A program made the position numbers and the translations under genes. A stretch of 64,000 bases of DNA from Desertibacillus haloalkaliphilus (GTDB lineage Bacteria > Bacillota > Bacilli > Bacillales > KJ1-10-99), in the NCBI RefSeq assembly GCF_019039105.1, contig NZ_JAHPIV010000005.1, positions 186,001 to 250,000 of the forward strand, written 5' to 3'. A model generated the notes under the pieces. That model searched no databases. It was not told the origin of the DNA and worked only from the letters and a program-made list of their open reading frames with translations. Positions 7,321 through 15,497 of the stretch are shown here, piece by piece. Each line of letters opens with the position of its first letter. The stretch's first letter is position 1.

Positions 7321-9870
7321 ATGGATATCCAAAATAAAGTAAGTACGGGCATAAAAGGTTTTGATGAAGCGATTGATAAACTACGCTTAGGGGATAATGT
7401 CGTCTGGCAAGTGAACTCCATATCTAGTTACAAAAAAATGGTAGATCCATATGTTGCACAGGCAAAACGAGATCAGAGAAAGATTATCTATGTTCGTTTT
7501 GCAAATCATGATCCGATACTAGAAGAGGAAGGTGATAGTAAAGTTTATCACCTTGATGCAAGTATTGGATTCGAAGGCTTTGCTACAGAGGTTCATCATT
7601 TGATGGAGAAAGAAGGTCGGAAGGCATTTTATGTGTTTGACTGTTTAACTGACCTTTTAGACTATTGGCATTCGGACTTAATGATAGGGAACTTCTTTAA
7701 AGTCACTTGTCCTTATTTATACGAATTAGATACGATTGCTTATTTTGCGATTATCCGAAACGTCCATACATATACGAGTATTGCTGGCATTCGTGAAACG
7801 ACACAGCTTCTCCTTGATTTATATGAAGTAAACGATAATATCTATATTCACCCCCTTAAAGTTTGGCAACGTTATTCTCCGACGATGTTTTTCCCTCATT
7901 TAATAAAAGGGGATGAAGCGATTAGCATTACCTCTAGTGCCGAATCTGCCGAGTTGTTTTCAAGTATTAATCGCGGTGAGGAACGACTAGATCATTGGGA
8001 TGTTATTTTTAATAAAGCGAAGGACGTACTCGATCTCGATCAAAAACAGCAAGAGGCAACGAAAAGAAAGCTATTGAGGATGTTAATCGGTGATGAGTCT
8101 CGTATGGTTGAGCTTTGTGATCGATATTTCACATTAAATGACTTGATAATGATTGCATCGCGAGAGGTTGGTACCGGCTTTATCGGCGGAAAAAGTGTCG
8201 GCATGCTTCTTGCTCGAAAAATTATCGAGAAGGATGGTGGCGATCGTTTCCAACCGTATATGGAGCCTCATGATTCCTTTTATTTAGGTTCGGACATTTT
8301 TTACACGTATATTGTTCAAAACGGATGGTGGAAACTTCGTACAAAACAAAAGTCAAAAGACGGATACTTTAAGTACGCACCGGAATTGAAAGAAAAAATG
8401 TTGCGCGGAAAATTTCCAGAGAACATTCAAGAGCAATTCGTGCACATATTAGAGTACTTCGGGCAATCTCCAATCATTGTACGTTCAAGTTCTTTGCTAG
8501 AAGATAACTTTGGTAATGCATTTGCAGGGAAATATGAGAGTGTATTCTGTGTCAATCAAGGTACGCTTGAAGAGCGCTTCGAAGCATTTATAAATGCCAT
8601 TCGTACGGTTTATGCGAGTACAATGAATGAAGATGCATTAGCTTACCGAATGAATAGAGGGTTAGCTGAGAAAGACGAGCAGATGGCGATATTAGTCCAG
8701 CGTGTGTCCGGAGATCAGTATCAACAAGAATTCTTCCCACATCTAGCGGGTGTCGGCAACTCGTCTAATCTTTATGTATGGGATGAGAGTATTGATATGG
8801 ACGCAGGGATGCTACGCCTCGTCTTCGGCCTTGGGACGAGAGCCGTCGATCGGACGGTTGAAGATTATGTCAAAATTGTTTCGCTTGATAATCCGATGCG
8901 CTTACCATTGGTCGATCCAGATGATTTGAAAAAGTTTTCACAACATAATGTCGATCTCCTTTCTCTATCTGAAAATCGCTTAACGACTAGAAAATGGGAG
9001 CGAATAAGTGATCTCGACTTTAAAGTCGAAAAGGAATGGTTTGCAACGTTAGACTATCAAACTGAAAATCGCCTGCGTGAACTTGGATATACCGATCTTA
9101 AAGCGCCTTATATTCTTGATTTTCAACGTTGCTTGAGAGATAGTGAATTCCCTCAGTTAATGAAAGATCTGTTAGCGTTGTTGTCTGAGGTGTACAATTA
9201 TCCTGTAGATATTGAGTTTACGGCTAACTTCACAAGTGATCAACAATTTAAAGTTAATCTTGTTCAGTGTAGGCCCCTGCAAACGAGAGGGTTAGGTCAT
9301 TCTGTCAAAGTACCGGAACTAACGGATGAAAAGGATTGTTTCTTCTCATCGAAGGGGAATTTTATGGGAGGGAATGTACACTTGTCGATTGATTATGTCG
9401 TATTTGTTGATGCCAAGGCGTACCTGCAACGAAATGAACAAGAGAAGCATGCGGTGGCAAGACAAATAGGGAAAATCAATACGGTGCTTAAAGGGAAAAA
9501 TGCGATGCTCATGGGACCAGGAAGATGGGGAACAACGACACCGTCACTAGGGGTGCCTGTCCATTTTACAGAGCTCAGTCATATGTCAGTGATCTGTGAA
9601 GTTGCATCGAATGAAGCAGGCTTTATGCCGGAATTATCGTATGGTAGTCATTTTTTCCAAGATCTAGTGGAAGCAGGGATCTTTTATGTTGCGATCTTTG
9701 ATGGGCAAAAGGATGTCGAGTTTCATCCAAGTTACATTTTAAATAAAGAGAACATGCTGACATCGTTTTTACCGGAGGGTGACAAGTTTACTGATGTGAT
9801 TCGGGTCGTCAAAACAGAGGACTTACAGATTTACTCAGATATCGTCTCACAGAGATTATTATGTAAGTGA
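7321..9870 (+). CDS. PEP/pyruvate-binding (PPDK_N) domain protein with degenerate RecA/KaiC-like N-terminus
   Basis: This 849-aa protein opens with a KaiC/RadA-like block (STGIKGFDEAIDKLRLGDNV), but the place where a Walker A loop should be reads VNSISSYKKM, so no P-loop is present. Residues about 285-650 match the PEP-synthase/PPDK nucleotide-binding domain: IGGKSVGMLLAR near 288, SPIIVRSSSLLEDNFGNAFA near 382, and QCRP near 648. The phosphohistidine and PEP-utiliser domains of PpsA are absent. The last 200 residues carry a distinct GPGRWGTTTPSLGVP motif near 730. A phosphotransfer or ligase role fits the ATP-grasp fold, but the reaction is unknown. GGAGG precedes the ATG and a terminator follows. 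Confidence 0.8.
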   Translation: MDIQNKVSTGIKGFDEAIDKLRLGDNVVWQVNSISSYKKMVDPYVAQAKRDQRKIIYVRFANHDPILEEEGDSKVYHLDASIGFEGFATEVHHLMEKEGRKAFYVFDCLTDLLDYWHSDLMIGNFFKVTCPYLYELDTIAYFAIIRNVHTYTSIAGIRETTQLLLDLYEVNDNIYIHPLKVWQRYSPTMFFPHLIKGDEAISITSSAESAELFSSINRGEERLDHWDVIFNKAKDVLDLDQKQQEATKRKLLRMLIGDESRMVELCDRYFTLNDLIMIASREVGTGFIGGKSVGMLLARKIIEKDGGDRFQPYMEPHDSFYLGSDIFYTYIVQNGWWKLRTKQKSKDGYFKYAPELKEKMLRGKFPENIQEQFVHILEYFGQSPIIVRSSSLLEDNFGNAFAGKYESVFCVNQGTLEERFEAFINAIRTVYASTMNEDALAYRMNRGLAEKDEQMAILVQRVSGDQYQQEFFPHLAGVGNSSNLYVWDESIDMDAGMLRLVFGLGTRAVDRTVEDYVKIVSLDNPMRLPLVDPDDLKKFSQHNVDLLSLSENRLTTRKWERISDLDFKVEKEWFATLDYQTENRLRELGYTDLKAPYILDFQRCLRDSEFPQLMKDLLALLSEVYNYPVDIEFTANFTSDQQFKVNLVQCRPLQTRGLGHSVKVPELTDEKDCFFSSKGNFMGGNVHLSIDYVVFVDAKAYLQRNEQEKHAVARQIGKINTVLKGKNAMLMGPGRWGTTTPSLGVPVHFTELSHMSVICEVASNEAGFMPELSYGSHFFQDLVEAGIFYVAIFDGQKDVEFHPSYILNKENMLTSFLPEGDKFTDVIRVVKTEDLQIYSDIVSQRLLCK

Positions 9871-9894
9871 GCATAGTGTTAATAATGTTGGCCT

Positions 9895-9934
9895 TGGAGC
9901 TTTTCCCTATGGAAAGGCTCCAGATTATTTTTAT
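9895..9934 (+). terminator. Terminator after the PPDK_N protein gene
   Basis: A stem of TGGAGC-TTTCC type pairs with GGAAA-GCTCCA around a short loop, then ATTATTTTTAT follows. It isolates the preceding long gene from the soluble chemoreceptor. Confidence 0.7.
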
Positions 9935-9996
9935 GTAGATATCTTGTCCTCGTAACATAAATGTCTTATGTAAAAAATATCCAAAATTTTATTTTC

Positions 9997-10024
9997 TAAA
10001 GTTTATCACTCTTCTTCCCGATAA
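9997..10024 (+). promoter_or_regulatory. Sigma-D-like promoter of the soluble chemoreceptor
   Basis: TAAA at 9997-10000, a 16-bp spacer and CCCGATAA at 10017-10024 closely match the SigD consensus TAAA-N15-GCCGATAT used for flagellar and chemotaxis genes in Bacillus. It lies 50 bp before the start codon of a chemotaxis gene, which supports the call. Confidence 0.65.
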
Positions 10025-10073
10025 TAGATAAGAAATAACTATCATTCATTTATAGAAATGGGGAGTTAATCCT

Positions 10074-10895
10074 ATGTTTAATCAAATTAATTCTTTAGAT
10101 ACCGTTGTTCCTTTGATCCCTATGTTAAAAGCAGCTATCCCTATTGATATGTCAATAGCTGTTTGTAATTTAAATGAATTTATTGCCTATTTCCCTGGTG
10201 AAAGTATAGATTTGAAAATAAAAGTCGGGCAACCTTTACATCCTGAAGAACCTTTATCTGTTGCATTGACTGAAAATAAACGTTTACAGGAAGATGTATC
10301 TTCTGATTTTTATGGGTTTGAGTTTACTGGTACCGCACTGCCATTACATGATGAAAATGGTGAAGTGATCGGAGGAATTGCTGTCCAAGTGCGTAGACAG
10401 AGTGAATTAAGAGCGATTTCTGAACAAATTTCAGACTCATTATCACAAGCAAATGAACAGATTCGTAGTGTTTCAACTGGGTCAAATTCACTTGCAGGGT
10501 ACTCTCAAGAGCTACTTGGACAATCACATCGAGCCGGACAAGAGGTTGAAAATACAGATGAGGTATTGGCAATGATAAAAAGAGTCGCAGATCAGACTAA
10601 TTTGCTTGGATTAAATGCTGCCATTGAGGCGGCACGTGCGGGAGAAAAGGGGAAAGGGTTTGAAGTTGTAGCTAATGAAATTCGAAAGTTTTCAAAAGAA
10701 ACCGTCACTTCTACACAAAAGATACGTGAAACCATGGCTCAAATCCAATTAGTCACGAAACAAATGGGGTTATCCATAGAGCAAATAGCTACAATTGGTC
10801 AAGAACAAGCTGCTTCTATTCAACAAACCTCGGCCTTTATAGAGGAAATAGAAGGATTGTCCAAACGACTTAACGAATTTGCTAATAAATTATAG
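10074..10895 (+). CDS. Soluble methyl-accepting chemotaxis protein (YfmS-like)
   Basis: This 273-aa protein has no membrane segment. Residues 1-110 form a small sensory domain with a PAS/GAF-like look (ending [20 protein letters not shown]), followed by a shortened MCP signalling helix pair whose tip reads [21 protein letters not shown] near residue 175. B. subtilis YfmS has the same size and plan. It would signal to CheA/CheW from the cytoplasm. The ATG is preceded by GGGGAG. A sigma-D-like promoter lies directly upstream and a strong terminator follows, so it is a one-gene unit. The signal sensed is unknown. Confidence 0.88.
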   Translation: MFNQINSLDTVVPLIPMLKAAIPIDMSIAVCNLNEFIAYFPGESIDLKIKVGQPLHPEEPLSVALTENKRLQEDVSSDFYGFEFTGTALPLHDENGEVIGGIAVQVRRQSELRAISEQISDSLSQANEQIRSVSTGSNSLAGYSQELLGQSHRAGQEVENTDEVLAMIKRVADQTNLLGLNAAIEAARAGEKGKGFEVVANEIRKFSKETVTSTQKIRETMAQIQLVTKQMGLSIEQIATIGQEQAASIQQTSAFIEEIEGLSKRLNEFANKL

Positions 10896-10972
10896 AGTTT
10901 ATATATGATGAAGCCCAACGTTATGATGGGTAACGTATACAATAAAGAAGTACCGAGAGATTTGTAAGTATA

Positions 10973-11018
10973 AGTAACCTAATGCCTATATAAATCTGAT
11001 ATAGGCATTAGGTTACTT
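10973..11018 (+). terminator. Strong terminator after the YfmS-like gene
   Basis: A near-perfect 19-20 bp stem (GTAACCTAATGCCTATAT and its complement) encloses a 7-nt loop and runs into a T-tract to about 11023. Confidence 0.9.
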
Positions 11019-11233
11019 TTTTTGTCTTAATAACAGATTGTTAAATGATCCTCAAGTTCCCAATGATTCAGCTTAAAGAAGCTAGTATAATTAAAGCTCT
11101 AATCAAACTCAATGCCCTCGACAGTTCTACCCGTTTAAAGCTATAGGAGGCACTCTCATCTATTGCCCCTGAAAATTATTCCAAAATAGTTTGTCACAAA
11201 TCGCTCAATCTTTCGTAACGAAATCGTCCATAT

Positions 11234-11249
11234 TGTGATCTAAATCACA
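11234..11249. promoter_or_regulatory. Fnr/CRP- or Rex-like box upstream of the cyd operon
   Basis: TGTGATCTAAATCACA has the TGTGA-N6-TCACA layout of Fnr/CRP-family sites. With the flanking T it also partly resembles a Rex box (TTGTGA...TCACAA type). It lies about 75 bp before cydA. Either regulator would make sense for an oxidase used at low oxygen; the sequence alone does not decide between them. Confidence 0.55.
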
Positions 11250-11309
11250 TACATTTTCGATATACAATAACTATAGCTTCGTCAAAGACGGATGAAGAGG
11301 GGGAGGAAA

Positions 11310-12647
11310 TTGGAATCAGTAGAATTTAGTCGTTATCTAACGATGTTAACATTATCTGTTCATGTTATTTACGCTACGCTTGGTGTTGGTGTGCCCATCC
11401 TAATCATGCTCGCGCATTGGCTCGGGTTGAGAAGAAATGATGAGCATTATTTATTACTGGCTAAGCGCTGGGCTCGTGGTTACGTGATTACAGTCGCTGT
11501 TGGTGTCGTCACCGGTACAGCGATCGCCTTACAATTAGCACTGCTTTGGCCACGGTTTATGGAATTTGCGGGACAACTGATCGCTCTTCCGTTATTTATG
11601 GAGACTTTTGCATTTTTCTTTGAGGCAATCTTTCTAGGAATTTATTTATATACGTGGGATCGCTTTAAAAATCCTAAATATCACTTTTATTTATTAGCAC
11701 CTGTCATTTTAGGTTCAGCGATGTCTGCATTGTTCATCACATCGGTTAATGCATTCATGAACACGCCTCAAGGGTTTGTGTTAGCCAATGGACAATTAAC
11801 TAATATACAGCCGTTATTAGCCATGTTTAATCCAGCGATGCCAACGAAGGTCGCACACGTCATGACATCTGCATACATGACATCTGCTTTTGTTTTAGCA
11901 TCGATTGCCGCTTATCACCTGCTAAAAGGGAACCGTCATGAATATCACCGTAAGGCTTTGGCGTTAACAATGAAGGTCGCATTGATCTTTTCAATTGCAA
12001 CTGCACTTGTTGGTGATTTTTCAGGGAAGTTTCTAGCAGAGTATCAGCCTGAAAAGTTGGCTGCAGCAGAATGGCACTTTGAAACGGAAGGAGAAGCTCC
12101 ACTCGTTCTTTATGGTGTGTTAACAGAAGACAATGAGGTTAAATATGGGATCGAAATTCCTTACGCTCTTAGTTTTCTCGTCCACAGTAATTTTACGGGA
12201 GAAGTAATTGGACTTAATGATATACCTGAGGAATATCATCCACCTTATATTGTTCACTACTTCTTTGACATCATGGTGACGCTTGGGATTTGGCTCACAC
12301 TCCTTTCACTAGTTTACTATATTGGCTTGTCGAGAAACTGGGCATTGATAAAATCACGTGTTTTCCGTTGGATGCTCGTGGCATCAGGTCCGTTAGCGAT
12401 GGTCGCAATCGAAGCTGGTTGGTGGTTTACAGAAGTCGGTCGTCAGCCTTGGATTATGCGAGGATTCATGACAACAGCAGAAGGTGCAACAGACTCACCA
12501 TATGTACATGTGATGTTCGTTGCCTTTGCGATCCTATATATCATCTTGTTAATAGGAACGGCAGTTGTACTGATTCGCATGTTCAAAAATAACCCGGTGG
12601 AAAAAGAGCTCGAGGATCGTAATGAGAAGCAAAGGAGGATGGCGTAA
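11310..12647 (+). CDS. cydA: Cytochrome bd ubiquinol/menaquinol oxidase subunit I
   Basis: This 445-aa multi-TM protein is the quinol-oxidising, haem-carrying subunit of cytochrome bd oxidase. It is of the short-Q-loop YthA type: FSRYLTMLTLSVHVIYATLG at the start, FAFFFEAIFLGIYLYTWDRF, EYQPEKLAAAEWHFET in the quinol region and GWWFTEVGRQPWI near residue 368. The frame is open from ATG 11292, but that ATG has no good ribosome binding site. TTG 11310 follows GGGGGAGG by 3 nt and fits the family start, so I prefer it, with reservation. It is the first gene of cydABSDC, coupled to cydB by a TAATG overlap, and lies behind a TGTGA-N6-TCACA box. Confidence 0.93.
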   Translation: MESVEFSRYLTMLTLSVHVIYATLGVGVPILIMLAHWLGLRRNDEHYLLLAKRWARGYVITVAVGVVTGTAIALQLALLWPRFMEFAGQLIALPLFMETFAFFFEAIFLGIYLYTWDRFKNPKYHFYLLAPVILGSAMSALFITSVNAFMNTPQGFVLANGQLTNIQPLLAMFNPAMPTKVAHVMTSAYMTSAFVLASIAAYHLLKGNRHEYHRKALALTMKVALIFSIATALVGDFSGKFLAEYQPEKLAAAEWHFETEGEAPLVLYGVLTEDNEVKYGIEIPYALSFLVHSNFTGEVIGLNDIPEEYHPPYIVHYFFDIMVTLGIWLTLLSLVYYIGLSRNWALIKSRVFRWMLVASGPLAMVAIEAGWWFTEVGRQPWIMRGFMTTAEGATDSPYVHVMFVAFAILYIILLIGTAVVLIRMFKNNPVEKELEDRNEKQRRMA

Positions 12648-13663
12648 TGTCAATTGAAATCTTAGGAATATCTGTGTTGTGGTTGTTCCTATTTGGCTAT
12701 GTAATCGTGGCATCGATTGACTTCGGCGCTGGATTCTTTAACGCAGCCACAATTGTGACGAAAAAGCACCATATCGTTAATTCGGTCATCCAACGCTATT
12801 TATCCCCAGTTTGGGAGATTACGAATGTGTTCCTCGTGTTCTTCTTTGTGGGAATGATCGGGTTCTTCCCGAGTACAGCTTATTACTTTGGGACGGTGTT
12901 ACTGATTCCTATCAGTATCTCGATCATTCTTCTCGCTTTGCGAGGGAGCTATTATGCGTTTGGGACGTATGGATCCAAAGGGCATAAAGGCTATACGCTC
13001 ATGTATGGGGTGACAGGAGTATTAATCCCAGCCTCGTTGACAACTGCTTTAATTGTCTCGCAAGGTGGATTTATTCGTGAAACATCAACAGGAAGAATTG
13101 AACTTGATTATTTGACTTTATTTACGAGCCCGTTCGCTTGGTCGATCATCTTGCTTAGCCTCGTTAGTGTCCTTTTTATCTCTGCTAGCTTTTTAGCTTA
13201 TTATTCAAATGTAGCAGAAGATAGAGACGCTCTAAAATTATTTAGACGCTACACGTGGATTTGGAGTTTTCCAACCATGATCACGGCACTCGGAATCATT
13301 ATTGAGATGAGATGGCATAACCCAGATCACTTTACGGGGTTACTCTCATTATGGTGGATGTTCGCATTATCCTTTGTTTGCTTTATTGCAAGCTTATGGC
13401 TTTTAAAGAAAAGATATTATGGAAAATCATTTATTTTCGTTGTCCTCCAGTTTGCCTTGGCATTCTTTGGTTACGGCGTATCACGTTATCCATATATTCT
13501 TTACCCTTATATTACGATTTACGATGGTTTTACAAACGAAACGATGGCTTATGCACTAGTGACCGTATTTATCTTCGGTCTCATGCTGTTAATCCCATCA
13601 CTGTACCTCGTGTTCAAATTGTTTATTATGAATAAGCCTTATATTAAAGAAGGAAAAGCGTGA
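12647..13663 (+). CDS. cydB: Cytochrome bd oxidase subunit II
   Basis: This 338-aa, eight- or nine-TM protein is the CydB/YthB partner of CydA in the membrane terminal oxidase that reduces O2 to water without pumping protons. The FGYVIVASIDFGAGFF start and the SPVWEITNVFLVFFFVG segment are typical. The ATG overlaps the cydA stop (TAATG), showing translational coupling, with GGAGGATGGC just upstream. A 33-codon small-subunit gene follows 13 nt after the stop. Confidence 0.95.
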   Translation: MSIEILGISVLWLFLFGYVIVASIDFGAGFFNAATIVTKKHHIVNSVIQRYLSPVWEITNVFLVFFFVGMIGFFPSTAYYFGTVLLIPISISIILLALRGSYYAFGTYGSKGHKGYTLMYGVTGVLIPASLTTALIVSQGGFIRETSTGRIELDYLTLFTSPFAWSIILLSLVSVLFISASFLAYYSNVAEDRDALKLFRRYTWIWSFPTMITALGIIIEMRWHNPDHFTGLLSLWWMFALSFVCFIASLWLLKKRYYGKSFIFVVLQFALAFFGYGVSRYPYILYPYITIYDGFTNETMAYALVTVFIFGLMLLIPSLYLVFKLFIMNKPYIKEGKA

Positions 13664-13676
13664 GGAGGATGTTAGC

Positions 13677-13778
13677 ATGCATAACTTTATGTTGTTTTAT
13701 GCCCCGCTACTAATTGTCGTGATTGCCTTTGCCTTATCCTTTATTATCGCTACGAAAAGCAGTAAGTATGAGGATTAA
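13677..13778 (+). CDS. cydS: Small subunit of cytochrome bd oxidase (CydS-like), 33 aa
   Basis: An ATG at 13677 preceded by GAGGAGG opens a 33-codon frame ending in TAA at 13778. It starts MHNFMLFYAPLLIVV and ends ATKSSKYED, giving one TM helix of about 20 residues and a short charged tail. The place (between cydB and cydD), the length and the FLxxYAP-type start match CydS, the 33-residue third subunit seen in the Geobacillus bd oxidase; enterobacteria have the analogous CydX. It probably packs against CydA and stabilises haems. It is too short for usual gene finders. Homology is inferred from memory, not computed. Confidence 0.85.
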   Translation: MHNFMLFYAPLLIVVIAFALSFIIATKSSKYED

Positions 13779-13781
13779 GGT

Positions 13782-15497
13782 ATGAAATCATTACAAAAGC
13801 TGGCAAAAGCTCAAAAGGGGCGATTTTATACACTTTACGCACTCGCATTTGCACTTGCGTTTTTGATCGTTTTACAGGCCTATCTCATCGTTTCGGTTAT
13901 TGATGAAATATTCCTGAATAATCGTCCATTTGATCAAGTGCTAATGCTGTTATTTCTGTTATTAGGTGTCCTAATTTTTAGGGCATCTTTAACTTATTTA
14001 ACGGGTAAGATTGGTGTGAAAATGGCTACGACAGTCAAACGGGACTATCGTAAAAAATTGATCCAAGCCTACTCCAGGCATTCACTTCCAGAATCTTATA
14101 AAGGACAATCTGGCCAAAAGGTAACCGCAATGCTAGATACAGTCGATGAACTCGATCATTTCTTTAGCCATTATGTACCGCAACGAATTATAACAACTGT
14201 TGTGCCGCTCATTATTTTACTCGTTATTTTTACGCAAAATCTAAATTCCGGTTTAATCATTTTAGTAACAGCGCCTTTTATACCGCTGTTTATGATCATT
14301 ATTGGGCGACAAACCCAAAAGAAATCAGAAGAGAAGCTAGAGAGTTTGTCCGTTTTTTCAGGTCGTTTCTTAGACACCCTACAAGGGTTAATGAGTTTGA
14401 AGCTTTATGGACGATCTAAACAATACCGGAAGATGATCAAAGAAAGTAGCCTAAATTTTCGTGATGCAACAATGACGATTTTAAAAGTCGCTTTTATGTC
14501 ATCATTAATGCTAGAGTTTATCTCAATGCTCAGTATTGGTCTTGTTGCCTTAGAGTTAAGCTTAAGGCTTGTTGTCTTTGAATCTTTAGATTTCTTTACG
14601 GCATTTTTCATTTTATTGCTCGTTCCAGAATTTTTTACAGCTCTGAAGGAATTAGGTAGTGCGTTTCATTCCGGTAGGAGCAGTACAGGGGCAGCTTCTA
14701 AACTAGACGAAGAGCTTGCGAAGTCAGGAGAACAAGTCAAATGGGGACGGGAGACGGCACCAACTGCACCTAGTGAAATCAACTTACAACGTGTTGGATT
14801 TCAATACGGAGACAGCGGTTTTGCATTGAAAAATGTAGAGGCTGACATTCCACCATTTCATCAAGTTGCCATCGTTGGTAAAAGTGGATCTGGAAAATCG
14901 ACATTATTAAATGTCATTGCGGGTCTATTACAACCTTCAGAAGGGGAACTGCTTGTCAACGGACGTTACCGTTCAGAGTACGTGGAGCAGGAATGGTTTC
15001 GTCAATTCAGTTATATTACGCAGCATCCTTATTTATTTTCAGGAACGGTTAGTGACAATATCGCTTTAGGTATGGAAGCGTCAAAAGCAGAGATTGAAAA
15101 GGCTGCTCAAAAAGCTGGTATTGCAGGTTTGATTGAATCGCTTGAACACGGCTATGAAACTGAAATTGGTGAAGGGGGACGAGGACTATCTGGGGGAGAA
15201 AAACAACGGATTGCCTTAGCCCGTGCCTTTTTGAAGAAACCGTCGATTGTACTCTTTGATGAGCCGACAACAGGGCTCGACCTTGTAACAGAACAGGTTT
15301 TGCAAGAATCCATTCGAGCATTAGCTGAAGACGCGACGATTATTACAGTTGCACACAGACTACACACAATTAAACATTCAGATCTTATTCTCTTCATGGA
15401 CCAGGGAACAATTGCAGCACAGGGAACGCATGATGAACTTATGAAAAATATAGAAGCTTACCGAGATCTATTCTTGGTACAGGAGGAGGGGCAGTGA
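13782..15497 (+). CDS. cydD: Thiol/haem ABC exporter for cytochrome bd assembly, first subunit (CydD)
   Basis: This 571-aa half-transporter has six TM helices in the first 300 residues and an ABC ATPase domain. Walker A GKSGSGKST is near residue 365, the signature LSGGEKQR near 470 and Walker B IVLFDEP near 490. CydDC exports cysteine and glutathione or affects haem and is needed to assemble cytochrome bd. It starts 3 nt after cydS and overlaps the next gene by a TGATG, so both halves are made together. B. subtilis calls this position cydC; I follow the CydD/CydC naming used for most genomes. Confidence 0.92.
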   Translation: MKSLQKLAKAQKGRFYTLYALAFALAFLIVLQAYLIVSVIDEIFLNNRPFDQVLMLLFLLLGVLIFRASLTYLTGKIGVKMATTVKRDYRKKLIQAYSRHSLPESYKGQSGQKVTAMLDTVDELDHFFSHYVPQRIITTVVPLIILLVIFTQNLNSGLIILVTAPFIPLFMIIIGRQTQKKSEEKLESLSVFSGRFLDTLQGLMSLKLYGRSKQYRKMIKESSLNFRDATMTILKVAFMSSLMLEFISMLSIGLVALELSLRLVVFESLDFFTAFFILLLVPEFFTALKELGSAFHSGRSSTGAASKLDEELAKSGEQVKWGRETAPTAPSEINLQRVGFQYGDSGFALKNVEADIPPFHQVAIVGKSGSGKSTLLNVIAGLLQPSEGELLVNGRYRSEYVEQEWFRQFSYITQHPYLFSGTVSDNIALGMEASKAEIEKAAQKAGIAGLIESLEHGYETEIGEGGRGLSGGEKQRIALARAFLKKPSIVLFDEPTTGLDLVTEQVLQESIRALAEDATIITVAHRLHTIKHSDLILFMDQGTIAAQGTHDELMKNIEAYRDLFLVQEEGQ

